Assembly: GCF_002368115.1 (NCBI RefSeq)
Contig: NZ_AP018316.1
Span: 841,568-905,567 of the forward strand
Reading direction: 5' to 3'
Length of the DNA stretch: 64,000 bases
Source: Dolichospermum compactum NIES-806
GTDB taxonomy: Bacteria > Cyanobacteriota > Cyanobacteriia > Cyanobacteriales > Nostocaceae
A program made the translations under genes and the position numbers. Every line of letters starts with the position of its first letter. Position 1 is the first letter of the stretch. The notes under the pieces are model-generated. The model did not search any database, was not told the DNA's origin, and was given only the letters and a program-made list of their open reading frames with translations. This document shows, piece by piece, positions 54,076 to 63,992 of the stretch.

Positions 54076-57000
54076 ATGAATACTCGGCGGTCTACTAAGA
54101 AATCTCCAGCTAATAATCCTACTCCTCAAGCATCTCCCCAACAGCAGAGAACAGAGGAACATTTATTTCCCATTGTCGGCATTGGTGCTTCTGCGGGTGG
54201 CTTAGAGGCATTTACCCAACTATTGAACCATCTACCAATAGATACTGGCATGGGATTTGTGGTGATACAGCATTTAAGTCCCAATCAAAAAAGTATGTTG
54301 CCGGATATTCTTTCCCGGACAACCCAAATGCCCGTATGTGAAGCCCAAGACGGGCTAAAAGTACAACCGAATCATGTTTATGTGATTCCGTCTAATGCCA
54401 CCATGACCATTGACCAAGGCACTCTAAAACTCAATCCTCGTGAAAAAACTCGCGGTTTGGCGCTGACTGTTGATAGTTTCCTGTTGTCTTTAGCAGATGA
54501 TTTAGGCGACAAAGCCATTGGCGTGATCCTGTCGGGGGGTAATGAAGATGGTACAAAGGGTTTAGAAAGCATCAAAGGTGCAGGAGGCATTACCTTTGCC
54601 CAAGCTGAAGAACCGGGGATGATTAGTACCATGCCCAATACTGCGGTAGCTTCTGGTTATGTGGACTTTATCCTCACTCCCCAACAAATTGCTGAGAAAC
54701 TAGTAAACATTAGCTCTCATCCCTATATTAAAGAATTAGAACCAGTTCCAGTAAGTGAAGTCGTCACCGAAGCAACAGATCCTTTATTAACTATTTTCCA
54801 GATCCTCCGGGCGGCTACTGGTGTTGATTTTACCTATTACAAGCATACTACTTTGAAGCGGCGAATTCAGCGCCGGATGATGTTATATAGATTAGATAAT
54901 CTGGAAGATTACATTTATTTTCTGCAAACTCACCCGGTTGAAGTCAACGCATTATATCAAGATGTATTAATTACTGTCACCAGTTTTTTCCGAGATCCAG
55001 AAGCATTTGCAGCTTTAAAAACTAAAGTATTTCCAATGCTGATTAAGCATCGTAAAGCTGATGATCCTATCCGTATATGGATAGCAGGATGTTCAACTGG
55101 TGAAGAAGCCTATTCTATAGCTATCTGCTTAATAGAATTTTTAACGAATCAGGGAATGAATATCCCCATCCAGATTTTTGCGACAGATGTGAATGAAATA
55201 GCGATAGAAAAAGCGAGAATTGGCATTTATAAACCCAACCAAATAGCAGATATTTCTCCCGAACGATTGCAACGTTTTTTTGTGCATACAGAGAGTGGCT
55301 ACCAGATTAGCAAATTAGTCCGAGAACTGTGTGTTTTTGCCAAACAAAACCTGATTAATGATCCGCCTTTTTCTCGATTGGATCTAATTAGTTGCCGCAA
55401 CGTCCTCATTTATTTGAGTGGTGCTATCCAGAATACAATTCTACCAATCTTCTATTATGGTCTTAAACCTACAGGCTTTTTGATGTTAGGTACATCAGAA
55501 ACAGTGGGGGAATTTTCTGATCTATTTACTGTAGTGGATAAAAAGTACAAGATATATGGTCGAAAAATAACATCTGAACCATTGGCAATTCAGATCATCC
55601 CCAGTCACAAACCACTAGACAGTCTCAAACCGCAAATACCAGTTCGTGAGCAGATTTCGTGGAGTGATCTAGAAATACAGAAACAAGCCGACAGGATTGT
55701 GTTAAACCAATTTGCTCCTGTAGGTGTGGTTGTTGATAAGAATTTAGAAATTTTACAATTCCGAGGTCGAACAAGTCTCTATTTAGAACCAGCGCCAGGT
55801 ATACCCAGTTTTAATTTGCTGAAAATGGCCAAGGAAGAATTACGCTTAGATCTACGGACTTCTATCCATCAAGCTAAACGGCAACGGACAGCAGTTAGAA
55901 AAGAAGGGATAAAAATTATCAGAAATGAGTTACTTAGGCTGGTGAATATTGAGATAATTCCTTTTCAAATGGTTAGTCATGAGGAAGAAGATTTATTTTT
56001 AGTTTTATTTGTGGAATCATCGCCAGCAATTACTTTTGTGCCGGCATTAAATAGCGATATTGAATCTGTACAGGAGCGAAATAACAGTTATGCTAAAGAA
56101 ATTGCTGATCTACAACAGGAATTAAAAACTAATAAAGAGTATCTGCAATCAATTATTGAAGAACAGCAAGCTTCTAATCAAGATTTGAAAGCAGCGAATG
56201 AGGAAATACTTTCTAGTAATGAAGAGTTGCAAAGTACCAATGAGGAATTACAAACAGCTAAGGAAGAAATTCAGGCTACTAATGAAGAATTAAATACTAT
56301 TAATGATGAACTGCAACGGCGGAATATTGAATCTAATCAGGTAAGTAATGATTTACAAAATCTCCTGAGTAGTATTAATATTTCTATCCTCATGTTAGGT
56401 AGTAATTTACAGATTCGCCGCTTTACTCCAGTGGCAGGGGTAATATTTAACTTGATTTCTTCCGATGTGGGCAGACCATTAAGTGATATTAAACATAAGT
56501 TAAATATACCAGATTTAGAAGCCCAAATTCTAGACGTAATTAGCACTCTGAATTTTAAAACTCAGGAAGTGCAAGACCAGGATGGTCATTGGTATGATTT
56601 ACGCATTAGACCCTATCGGACAATAGATAACAAAATTGATGGCGCTGTGGTAGTTTTGGTAGATATTGATGAACTCAAACATAGTACAGATCAACTCAGA
56701 GCATCCCGTGATTATTCAGAAGCAATTGTGGATACTGTCCGCCAATCTTTAGTGGTGCTAGATACAGATTTACGGGTGGTTACGGCTAATCAGTTTTTCT
56801 ACGACACATTTAGGGTAGTGCGAGAAGAAACAGAAAATCGCCTGATTTCTGAAATCGGTAATGGACAGTGGGATATTTCTCAATTGCGATCACTCTTAGA
56901 ACATGTTATCACCCACCAAACCCAGTTTCAAGATGTGGAAGTTGAGCATATTTTTGAGCAAATCGGCCTCAAAGTTATGCGCCTCAATGCCCGACGAATG

Positions 57001-58281
57001 CCGCAAATAGGTGAGCAACTACTGATTCTCCTAGTAATTGAGGACATTACTCAACAGAAGCAGTTTGAAGCAGAACGGATTCACCTCCTAGAACAAGAAC
57101 AGTCAGCCCGGACTGCCGCAGAAACAGCCAACCGCGCCAAAGATGAGTTTTTATCTATTCTCTCTCACGAATTGCGAAACCCCCTCAATTCCCTGCTAGG
57201 GTGGTCAAGGTTGTTGCTTCATAAAAAGCTTGATGAAGCTAAGACTGAACAAGCATTATCATCCATTGAACGGGCTGCCCAAGCTCAAAACCTGTTAATT
57301 ATGGATTTATTGGATGTTTCCCGAATTAGCAGTGGTACTATGCGTCTGGATGCCCAGCCTGTAAAGCTGATTTCTGTGATTTCGGCAGCTATGGAAGTAG
57401 TGCATTTGTCCGCAGAGGCAAAAAATATTCAAATTCAATCAAGACTAGATCCTAGTTCCAAAACTGTAGTCGGAGATCCGATCCGCTTGCAACAGATAAT
57501 TTGGAATTTACTTTCTAACTCGATTAAATTTACTTCCCCAGAAGGCAGAATTGATATCAGTTTAGATTACAGTGATTTTCAAGCTGAAATTCAAGTTAAG
57601 GACACGGGTAAAGGTATTAGTCTTGACTTTCTCCCTTATGTATTTGACCGCTTCCGTCAATCTGATGGTAGTAAAACCAAGTCAAATGCTGGTTTGGGGC
57701 TAGGGCTTTCCATAGTGCGTCATTTGGTAGAACTTCACGGTGGTACAATCACAGTCACCAGTGCAGGTGAGGGTCAAGGCTCAACTTTTACAGTTAGGCT
57801 ACCTCTGCAAACTAACCAGAAAGCCACCGATATAGCCATAGAACCCCCTACTCCCCCTACCTCCCCTACCTCCTCTACCCCCCCTACCTCCCCATCTTTA
57901 GCCGGTGTGCGAGTGCTGATTGTAGATGATGAACCAGACATCCGCGAATTATTCCGAATAGTCTTGGAGGAATGTGGCGCTGAAGTCACAGAAGCCGTAT
58001 CGGTGAGAGAGACTTTATCAATATTCAGAGATCATCCGGGTGGCTACGATGTACTTGTATCTGATATTGGTCTGCCAGAAGAAGATGGTTATATGCTGAT
58101 TCGTCAGATCCGGCAGCTAAGTCCCGAAGCAGGTGGGCAAATTCCCGCTGCTGCGCTGACTGCTTATACTGGAGAAACCGAGGAAACAGCCGCTTTAGCC
58201 GCAGGATTTCAAATCCATATTAGCAAACCCATAGAACCGGATCAATTAGTCTCTGTGGTTGCTGCTTTGGCTGGTAGGTAA
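54076..58281 (+). CDS. CheB/CheR-PAS hybrid histidine kinase with receiver
   Basis: A very large signalling protein, 1401 residues from the ATG at 54076. Order: CheB methylesterase-like (GIGASAGGLEAF, VIQHLSPNQKSMLPDIL, LSGGNEDGTKG; about 30-210), CheR methyltransferase-like (WIAGCSTGEEAYS, DLISCRNVLIYL; about 230-490), a coiled coil of NEEL/TNEEL repeats (about 680-745), PAS domains (to ~1010), HisKA with FLSILSHELRNPLNSLLGW, HATPase (NLLSNSIKFT, DTGKGIS, GLGLGLSIV), a Pro/Thr/Ser linker and a receiver with Asp in VLVSDIGLPEEDG. Probably a soluble hybrid sensor combining methylation-like and phosphorelay outputs. Family arrangement common in cyanobacteria. Confidence 0.95.
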   Translation: MNTRRSTKKSPANNPTPQASPQQQRTEEHLFPIVGIGASAGGLEAFTQLLNHLPIDTGMGFVVIQHLSPNQKSMLPDILSRTTQMPVCEAQDGLKVQPNHVYVIPSNATMTIDQGTLKLNPREKTRGLALTVDSFLLSLADDLGDKAIGVILSGGNEDGTKGLESIKGAGGITFAQAEEPGMISTMPNTAVASGYVDFILTPQQIAEKLVNISSHPYIKELEPVPVSEVVTEATDPLLTIFQILRAATGVDFTYYKHTTLKRRIQRRMMLYRLDNLEDYIYFLQTHPVEVNALYQDVLITVTSFFRDPEAFAALKTKVFPMLIKHRKADDPIRIWIAGCSTGEEAYSIAICLIEFLTNQGMNIPIQIFATDVNEIAIEKARIGIYKPNQIADISPERLQRFFVHTESGYQISKLVRELCVFAKQNLINDPPFSRLDLISCRNVLIYLSGAIQNTILPIFYYGLKPTGFLMLGTSETVGEFSDLFTVVDKKYKIYGRKITSEPLAIQIIPSHKPLDSLKPQIPVREQISWSDLEIQKQADRIVLNQFAPVGVVVDKNLEILQFRGRTSLYLEPAPGIPSFNLLKMAKEELRLDLRTSIHQAKRQRTAVRKEGIKIIRNELLRLVNIEIIPFQMVSHEEEDLFLVLFVESSPAITFVPALNSDIESVQERNNSYAKEIADLQQELKTNKEYLQSIIEEQQASNQDLKAANEEILSSNEELQSTNEELQTAKEEIQATNEELNTINDELQRRNIESNQVSNDLQNLLSSINISILMLGSNLQIRRFTPVAGVIFNLISSDVGRPLSDIKHKLNIPDLEAQILDVISTLNFKTQEVQDQDGHWYDLRIRPYRTIDNKIDGAVVVLVDIDELKHSTDQLRASRDYSEAIVDTVRQSLVVLDTDLRVVTANQFFYDTFRVVREETENRLISEIGNGQWDISQLRSLLEHVITHQTQFQDVEVEHIFEQIGLKVMRLNARRMPQIGEQLLILLVIEDITQQKQFEAERIHLLEQEQSARTAAETANRAKDEFLSILSHELRNPLNSLLGWSRLLLHKKLDEAKTEQALSSIERAAQAQNLLIMDLLDVSRISSGTMRLDAQPVKLISVISAAMEVVHLSAEAKNIQIQSRLDPSSKTVVGDPIRLQQIIWNLLSNSIKFTSPEGRIDISLDYSDFQAEIQVKDTGKGISLDFLPYVFDRFRQSDGSKTKSNAGLGLGLSIVRHLVELHGGTITVTSAGEGQGSTFTVRLPLQTNQKATDIAIEPPTPPTSPTSSTPPTSPSLAGVRVLIVDDEPDIRELFRIVLEECGAEVTEAVSVRETLSIFRDHPGGYDVLVSDIGLPEEDGYMLIRQIRQLSPEAGGQIPAAALTAYTGETEETAALAAGFQIHISKPIEPDQLVSVVAALAGR

Positions 58282-58318
58282 GCAGTAAGCAGGGAGCAGG
58301 GGAGGCAGCTGACAGGTG

Positions 58319-58517
58319 TAGGTTTTTTACATTCTGGTGAGGGCAAGACTTGGGCGACAAGGTGGACAAGGTGACAAGGGAGGAAAACCCTACAGGATGA
58401 TGTTTTTTGGCAACAATAACACACCGTTAAAAGACTATTGTGCGGATAAAATCTTCCTTGTCTACGTTCCCTCCAAGTCTTCCCAGTCTTGCCTTCACAG
58501 ACAATATTAAAAACCTA
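58319..58517. repeat. Long imperfect inverted repeat between cheBR gene and pyrH
   Basis: TAGGTTTTTTACATTCTGGT and GGGCAAGACTTGG on the left are echoed, inverted, by CCAAGTCTTCCCAGTCTTGC and ATATTAAAAACCTA on the right, giving arms of about 50 bp around a ~95-bp centre. MITE- or hairpin-like. A TTCTTCTTTC microsatellite follows at about 58553-58590. No gene in the 408-bp gap. Confidence 0.55.
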
Positions 58518-58689
58518 CCCTTGTGAGAGGGGAGGCAGGGGGAGAATTATATTTTTCTTTCTTCTTCTTTCTTCTTTCTTCTTTCTGAACTTCTGAACTT
58601 CTGAAGACAACCTAAATAGACACAGATAGTCACTCTACTGCTATCTTAAATTGGAGGCAATTGCAACTTTTTTGATAAAGCGGAACTTC

Positions 58690-59418
58690 ATGGGAACGAA
58701 TTACCGACGGGTTTTACTTAAACTGAGCGGTGAAGCCTTAATGGGCAACTTAGGCTATGGCATTGACCCAGAAGTGGTCGAGGAAATAGCCAAGGAAATA
58801 GGAGAGGTGATAGCCAGTGGTGTGCAGGTAGCCATCGTGGTTGGCGGTGGCAATATTTTTCGAGGCATTAAAGCAGCATCAGCAGGTATGGATCGGGCAA
58901 CCGCTGACTATATCGGGATGATTGCCACGGTAATGAATGCCATGACCCTGCAAGATTCTCTAGAACGAATGGGAATTCAGACAAGGGTGCAAACGGCGAT
59001 CGCTATGCAAGAACTAGCAGAACCATATATTCGCCGTCGTGCCATCCGTCATCTTGAAAAAGGCCGGGTGGTAATTTTTGGCGCAGGTTCAGGGAATCCC
59101 TTCTTTACTACAGATACCACTGCGGCCTTAAGAGCGGCAGAAATTGAAGCAGAAGTGATTTTCAAAGCGACTAAAGTAGACGGTATTTACGATGCTGACC
59201 CCAAACTTTATCCTGATGCCAAGCGTTTTACCACCCTTACCTACGCCCACGTTTTGGCTAAAGATTTGCGAGTTATGGATAGTACCGCAATTGCTCTATG
59301 TAAAGAAAATAATCTCCCCATTTTAGTATTTGACCTCACGGTGCGAGGTAACATCCACCGGGCAGTCATGGGAGAATCTATTGGCACTCTTGTGGGAGGT
59401 TCTTGTGAAATTAGCTGA
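58690..59418 (+). CDS. pyrH: UMP kinase
   Basis: Hexameric bacterial UMP kinase of pyrimidine nucleotide synthesis, 242 residues from the ATG at 58690 (MGTNYRRVLLKLSGEALMGN); the open frame to 58651 is non-homologous. Motifs: LLKLSGEALMG, VAIVVGGGNIFRG (about 47-59), MDRATADYIGMIATVMNAM, GSGNPFFTTDTTAALRAAE (about 137-155) and KVDGIYDADPK. It overlaps frr by 14 nt, the standard pyrH-frr pair. Confidence 0.97.
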   Translation: MGTNYRRVLLKLSGEALMGNLGYGIDPEVVEEIAKEIGEVIASGVQVAIVVGGGNIFRGIKAASAGMDRATADYIGMIATVMNAMTLQDSLERMGIQTRVQTAIAMQELAEPYIRRRAIRHLEKGRVVIFGAGSGNPFFTTDTTAALRAAEIEAEVIFKATKVDGIYDADPKLYPDAKRFTTLTYAHVLAKDLRVMDSTAIALCKENNLPILVFDLTVRGNIHRAVMGESIGTLVGGSCEIS

Positions 59419-59953
59419 AGCTGAGAGTACGATGCAAAAAACCGTTGAGTCTACTCAACGAGCTTTTAATACAATTCGTACTGGTCGCGCCAATTCGAGT
59501 TTATTAGATAAAGTCCAAGTGGAGTATTACGGTACACCAACATCCTTGAAATCTCTGGCAAACATTACCACGCCAGACTCTTCAACCATCCTGATTCAGC
59601 CCTACGATAAGGGCAGCTTAAATATCATTGAAAAAGCTATTTCTCTGTCGGACGTGGGCTTAACTCCCAGTAACGACGGCGTTGTGATTCGGTTGAATAT
59701 TCCCCCACTAACCAGCGATCGCCGGAAAGAATTTGTTAAACTTGCGGCCAAGTATGCCGAAGAAGGTCGTGTAGCAATTCGCAATATCCGCCGAGATGCT
59801 ATCGAGTCCATTCGCAAACAGGAAAAAAGTGCGGAAATCTCCGAAGATGAATCACGAGATCAGCAAGACAAACTCCAAAAACTGACCAACAAGCACACAG
59901 AAAAAATAGACCACTTGTTTGCAGAAAAGGAAAAAGAGATCACCACTGTGTAA
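59405..59953 (+). CDS. frr: Ribosome recycling factor
   Basis: 182 residues from a GTG at 59405, read as MKLAEAESTMQKTVESTQRA. RRF splits post-termination ribosomes with EF-G. Motifs: FNTIRTGRANSSLLDKVQVEYYG, YDKGSLNIIEKAI, GVVIRLNIPPLTSDRRKEFVK, then RVAIRNIRRDA and the C-terminal helix. The start lies inside pyrH (14-nt overlap), with GGGAGG (59394-59399) as a likely ribosome site. The longer frame from 59330 is a shadow of pyrH. Confidence 0.97.
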   Translation: MKLAEAESTMQKTVESTQRAFNTIRTGRANSSLLDKVQVEYYGTPTSLKSLANITTPDSSTILIQPYDKGSLNIIEKAISLSDVGLTPSNDGVVIRLNIPPLTSDRRKEFVKLAAKYAEEGRVAIRNIRRDAIESIRKQEKSAEISEDESRDQQDKLQKLTNKHTEKIDHLFAEKEKEITTV

Positions 59954-60136
59954 CTTGAAGGGACTAAGGACTAGGGACTGAGGGTTGGGAACTGGGGATT
60001 GGGAAATCAGGGAAAAATAATTTCTTTTCCCAATCACCAAACTCCATTTACTAAAAATTGATAAAAAAAACTCATAACCCCTTATATATACTGAAAAATC
60101 AACTAAGTTAAGATAGAACGCAAAAAATTAGCCATT

Positions 60137-61255
60137 ATGTACGACTGCATTATCGTTGGCGCAGGTCCTGCTGGGGGAACAGCAGCATATCATCTAGCCA
60201 AAAAAGGACGCTCAGTCTTAGTCTTAGAAAAAGAATCCCTACCCAGATATAAGCCCTGTGGCGGTGGTGTGTCACCTAGCGTAGCTCAATGGTTTGACTT
60301 TGACTTTAGCCCTGCTATCTCTACCAAAGCTGACTCTTTGCGCTTTACCTGGCAATTAAGCGATCCCGTAGAAGCAAAAATTGACACCAAAGAACCCGTT
60401 TGGATGGTGCGGCGGGATATTTTTGATCATTTCCTGATCCAACAAGCTCAAAATCAAGGGGCTGAACTACGAGACAACACAGAAGTTACAGGGATAGAAT
60501 TTAAAAACGATGCTTGGCAAGTTACCACAGCCACAGGAATAGTCACTGGTCGTTATCTCATCGCCGCTGATGGTGCAAAAGGTCTAATGGCTAAATGGCT
60601 AGGGTTTAAAGACCGCAAACGCCGATTGGCCGGAGCATTAGAAGCAGAAATTCCGGCAATTGTCGAGAAAAAAACCACAATTCACTTTGAGTTTGGCTTA
60701 ATCAAAAACGGCTATATCTGGAACTTCCCCAAAACTGATTGTTATTCTATCGGAGTCGGCACTTTTATGGGTGGCGAACCCCAAGACTTTAAGAAAATTT
60801 TAGATGAATATGCCAAATCTTTTAATTTAGATATCAAAACTAGTAAACAATACGGTCATCCTCTATGTATTTGGGATGGAAACCAAAAACTCCATACCCA
60901 AAATGCAGTTTTAGCTGGAGAAGCAGCTTGTGTAGTTGACCCCTTTACCGCCGAAGGTATTCGTCCCTCTATTTTTAGCGGTGTTCTGGCCGCAGGGTTT
61001 ATTCACGATGCTTTAAATGGTGATATTAACGCTCTAGAAAACTATACCAATGCCATTAACGAACAATGGGGAAATGATATGGCTTGGGCGCAAAAACTAG
61101 CAGGGGCATTTTATCGCTTCCCTGGTATTGGCTACAAAGTTGGTGTCAAACGTCCCTCTGGCGCTCAAATCATGGGTAAAATCCTCTGTGGAGAATTGCG
61201 CTATGGTGATGTCGCTGATCGCGCCTTAAAGCGATTAATTCCTGGTTTTGGTTGA
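60137..61255 (+). CDS. Geranylgeranyl reductase family FAD-dependent oxidoreductase
   Basis: 372 residues. FAD-binding Rossmann start YDCIIVGAGPAGGTAAYHLA (about 2-21), EKESLPRYKPCGGGVS (about 36-51, family motif with Cys), YLIAADGAKG, and the second flavin site AVLAGEAACVVDPFTAEGIRPSIFSG (about 256-281). The family includes ChlP-like geranylgeranyl reductases; this shorter paralogue is not ChlP itself (usually ~405 residues). It probably reduces an isoprenoid chain or related lipid. Confidence 0.9.
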   Translation: MYDCIIVGAGPAGGTAAYHLAKKGRSVLVLEKESLPRYKPCGGGVSPSVAQWFDFDFSPAISTKADSLRFTWQLSDPVEAKIDTKEPVWMVRRDIFDHFLIQQAQNQGAELRDNTEVTGIEFKNDAWQVTTATGIVTGRYLIAADGAKGLMAKWLGFKDRKRRLAGALEAEIPAIVEKKTTIHFEFGLIKNGYIWNFPKTDCYSIGVGTFMGGEPQDFKKILDEYAKSFNLDIKTSKQYGHPLCIWDGNQKLHTQNAVLAGEAACVVDPFTAEGIRPSIFSGVLAAGFIHDALNGDINALENYTNAINEQWGNDMAWAQKLAGAFYRFPGIGYKVGVKRPSGAQIMGKILCGELRYGDVADRALKRLIPGFG

Positions 61256-61326
61256 TATAGCAGGAGTCAGAAGTCAGAAGTCAGGAGTTTATAAAAAAGA
61301 AACAAGAAAATATCTTTTATGAACGC

Positions 61327-62418
61327 CTAAACTTCATCATGAATATCGGAATATTCTTCAACTATCACTAATTCCGTATGATTTTCTTCATCATTATTCC
61401 ATTGGTCTAAAACATCTTTAATCAATACTTCTTGTACCCAAATTTTGGCAACAACCGTCAGAGGAAGTGCTAAAAATAATCCTAAAAATCCAAAAAATGT
61501 CACAAAAAATAACTGAGAAATTAAAGTCACGGCTGGTAGTAAAGATACTTGATGTGCCATAACTACAGGCGTGATGAAATTGCTCTCAGCCTGTTGAATA
61601 AAAAAGTAGAGAATAAAAACAGCAACAGCTTTCCAGGGATTATCTAAAAGAGCGATCGCCATTGCTGGGACTACACTCATAGTTGGACCCAAATTAGGAA
61701 TTAAATTCATAAATCCCGCTAACACGGACAAAGCTAGTGCAGCCTTCACTCCTAAAATTGATAAACCCACCAAACTCATCAGCCCTACCACCAAAACACC
61801 AATAGAAGCACCAGTCACCCATCCTCCTAAAGAAACTTCACATTCCTGTACAATCCCCCCTACCCGCCGCCGATAAAAGGAGGGAAATATGCGAATAAAT
61901 ACTTTTTGATAAGCATCAGGATTAACTAAAAACATTCCTGTTAACACCAGGACTAATAAAATTTTGAGAACAACTTCTAACGATCCAGAAACAAAAGCAA
62001 AAGAATTACCTAAGAGGCGATTAAATAGCGGTTGGGCTTGTTCAATTAAACTATTTAGATCCGGTATATAAGGTAATAATTGTGCAGGAATATGAGTTCT
62101 TTGGACATCAATCCAACTATTCAAACGCCCAAATCCTTGGGGAACTCTATAGGTAAGTTCATGAAATTGCTGGACAAAGGGTGGTACAATCAACCAGAAA
62201 AAACAGACAACACCAGCAAAGAAAATCCCTACAGCTAATAAAACTGCTAATCCTCGTTTTATTCCTAAACTTTGAAAGCGTCGGGCGAGACGATTTAAAG
62301 TCGTCGCTAAAACAACCGCCGCAAATATTAGTAGCAGAACATCACGAAGTTGCCACAATATATATAGAGATATAACTAAGGCAATTAAACCTATCCATTG
62401 ACCAAGGTTCACAAGCAA
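61327..62418 (-). CDS. AI-2E family transporter (PerM/TqsA type)
   Basis: A 363-residue membrane protein with about eight helices. Family marks: VNLGQWIGLIALVISLYILW at the N-terminus, WLIVPPFVQQFHELTYRVP (about 75-93), LAGFMNLIPNLGPTMSVVPA (about 233-252) and FFIQQAESNFITPVVMAHQVSLLPAVTL (about 274-301), the most conserved segment. Members export AI-2 or act as sodium/proton antiporters; substrate here unknown. Confidence 0.93.
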   Translation of the reverse strand: MLVNLGQWIGLIALVISLYILWQLRDVLLLIFAAVVLATTLNRLARRFQSLGIKRGLAVLLAVGIFFAGVVCFFWLIVPPFVQQFHELTYRVPQGFGRLNSWIDVQRTHIPAQLLPYIPDLNSLIEQAQPLFNRLLGNSFAFVSGSLEVVLKILLVLVLTGMFLVNPDAYQKVFIRIFPSFYRRRVGGIVQECEVSLGGWVTGASIGVLVVGLMSLVGLSILGVKAALALSVLAGFMNLIPNLGPTMSVVPAMAIALLDNPWKAVAVFILYFFIQQAESNFITPVVMAHQVSLLPAVTLISQLFFVTFFGFLGLFLALPLTVVAKIWVQEVLIKDVLDQWNNDEENHTELVIVEEYSDIHDEV

Positions 62419-62500
62419 GACTCCCAGCTTGGTAAAATGCTTTTTGATGACAATGCAGTTAGGTTAGCTGATTTTAGCAACACTGACTATATTTTTCTTG

Positions 62501-62692
62501 TTAATTTTGCTTTTGTCTTGGTATTCGCCACAGTAGAGCGATCGCCATAATTATAGTTGGTGATAAAATCATAATTAACACATTTGTCACCGTTGCGGGA
62601 ATCCATAAAAATGGAGCAGCATATTTAATTAATATGGAGATCAAAGTCGAAAATAATAGCAACTTCAGCAAGAATCCCAATTGATTTTCCAT
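62501..62692 (-). CDS. Small two-helix membrane protein, hypothetical
   Basis: A 63-residue hydrophobic protein. Helix 1 is GFLLKLLLFSTLISILIKYA and helix 2 is TVTNVLIMILSPTIIMAIAL, followed by a basic tail (WRIPRQKQN). Conserved-looking but not recognised. It lies 82 bp upstream of the AI-2E transporter gene in the same direction. Confidence 0.6.
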   Translation of the reverse strand: MENQLGFLLKLLLFSTLISILIKYAAPFLWIPATVTNVLIMILSPTIIMAIALLWRIPRQKQN

Positions 62693-62761
62693 AACAGTGC
62701 GGGAAACACATAATTTTATAGGGTATATACCAAATAATAACTGAAAATAATAAATCTTTAT

Positions 62762-62878
62762 CTCGTTCCTAGTCTCTGACTAGGAATGCAGTTGATGAGG
62801 CTCGGCTCTGCCTCCATCTTATCTCATTGAAGCCAGAGCCTTATCTTATTCATTCCCAGGTCTCTGACTGGGAACGAG
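62762..62878. repeat. 117-bp repeat CTCGTTCCTAGTCTC...GGAACGAG
   Basis: CTCGTTCCTAGTCTCTGACT at the left is inverted against AGGTCTCTGACTGGGAACGAG at the right; each arm itself contains an inverted AGTCTCTGACT-type core. The centre has GAGGCTCGGCTCTGCCTCC and AGCCAGAGCC. A partial copy is at about 6926. It fills part of the 360-bp gap 62693-63052. Confidence 0.8.
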
Positions 62879-62907
62879 ATATACCAGATAAAAAATATTG
62901 TGTTGTC

Positions 62908-62936
62908 GTAGGGGTTTAGCAATGCTAAACCCTTAC
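62908..62936. repeat. GTAGGGGTTTAGCA/TGCTAAACCCTTAC hairpin
   Basis: A near-perfect 14-bp inverted repeat of the GTAGGGG...CCCTAC family (also 19458 and 35932). No gene lies here. Confidence 0.75.
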
Positions 62937-63052
62937 CAATTTTGCATGAAGTATCTGGATAAATACTTAATAAATGTTTAAAAATAAAGGGTAATGTTTA
63001 CAGTATGATAAAGTATAATCATGCCTAGTTGAATATAGATTAAAGAAATAGT

Positions 63053-63992
63053 ATGAACTTTAACCCTAGTCAACCTTTTGTGACCGCAATTATTCGTATT
63101 TTTGGTGCTGCTGCTCCTATTGCTGTTAATAAGATTAGAAGCAATCCTGCTATTATCAAGATGTTGCAGGATTTTAACTTTGATCAAACAGAACATCCAC
63201 AACAGAATTTTGATATTATTTATGCTTGTGCTGTTATTAAATATGACCAATCTAAAACTGAAGATCAATGGAATGACTCAGACATAATAGCAGAACTTTT
63301 TCTAAAAGATGCAATTAAAAAAGCTTTCGACAAGAGTTTTTATAAAGAAGATAATCAAATATTTAAAACTTCTTTAAATGAGATTTTTGGATGGACAGAC
63401 ACAGAGAAAGAATTAGGTTGGAATACTTTAGGAAAGAAAATAAAAAAATTAAATATTGATTTAGATCAAGAGTTAGAAGAATTTAAAAATATTTTTATAG
63501 ATTTAGTAAGACTAAGTGGTAAGCCATTAGAGATACTTAGCCATCAAAAAATTGAGGAAATAGGGAAAGATACACAGGAAATAAAAGAAATATTAAACAA
63601 ATTAATTGCTTCTCAAGACAAGCAGACAATTTCATATACCTATCCACCAGAATTTCAATCACTAATCACCGAAAAAATCAAATCCTTCTGCGGTCGCGGA
63701 TTTGTATTTGCTGCCTTTGAAAACTTCATCAACACCAATAAAAAAGGCTATTTTACAGTTATCGGTGATGCAGGAATGGGTAAAAGTACCATCGCTGCAA
63801 AATACGTTTTTGAACATAAAACAATTTGTTATTTCAACAACTTACAATAAAATCGTAATAGTCCTGAATTATTTCTGGAAAGTATTCGTAAACAACTCAT
63901 TAACCGCTATCAATTAATAAATGTTGACAAGGATGATTTATCAACATTACTGGTGAAAGCTACTGAAATAGGACTTACGCAAGTGTCACACT
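63053..63992 (+). pseudogene. STAND/NACHT-type NTPase gene, disrupted
   Basis: From ATG 63053 an intact frame of 265 codons gives an uncharacterised helical N-terminal domain (about 1-190), then a linker FCGRGFVFAAFENFINTNKK and Walker A VIGDAGMGKSTIAAKYVF (about 240-257). An in-frame TAA at 63848-63850 interrupts it just where the family continues. The same frame then reads NRNSPELFLESIRKQLINRY and QLINVDKDDLSTLLVK, the expected NACHT continuation, until about 63968. So this is a nonsense-mutated large NTPase (probably with C-terminal repeats originally) that is also cut by a probable mobile-element end at the window edge. Confidence 0.7.

Noticed and set aside
59330..59404. Upstream extension of frr
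   Set aside because: Translation of pyrH in another frame; RRF homology starts exactly at the GTG at 59405.
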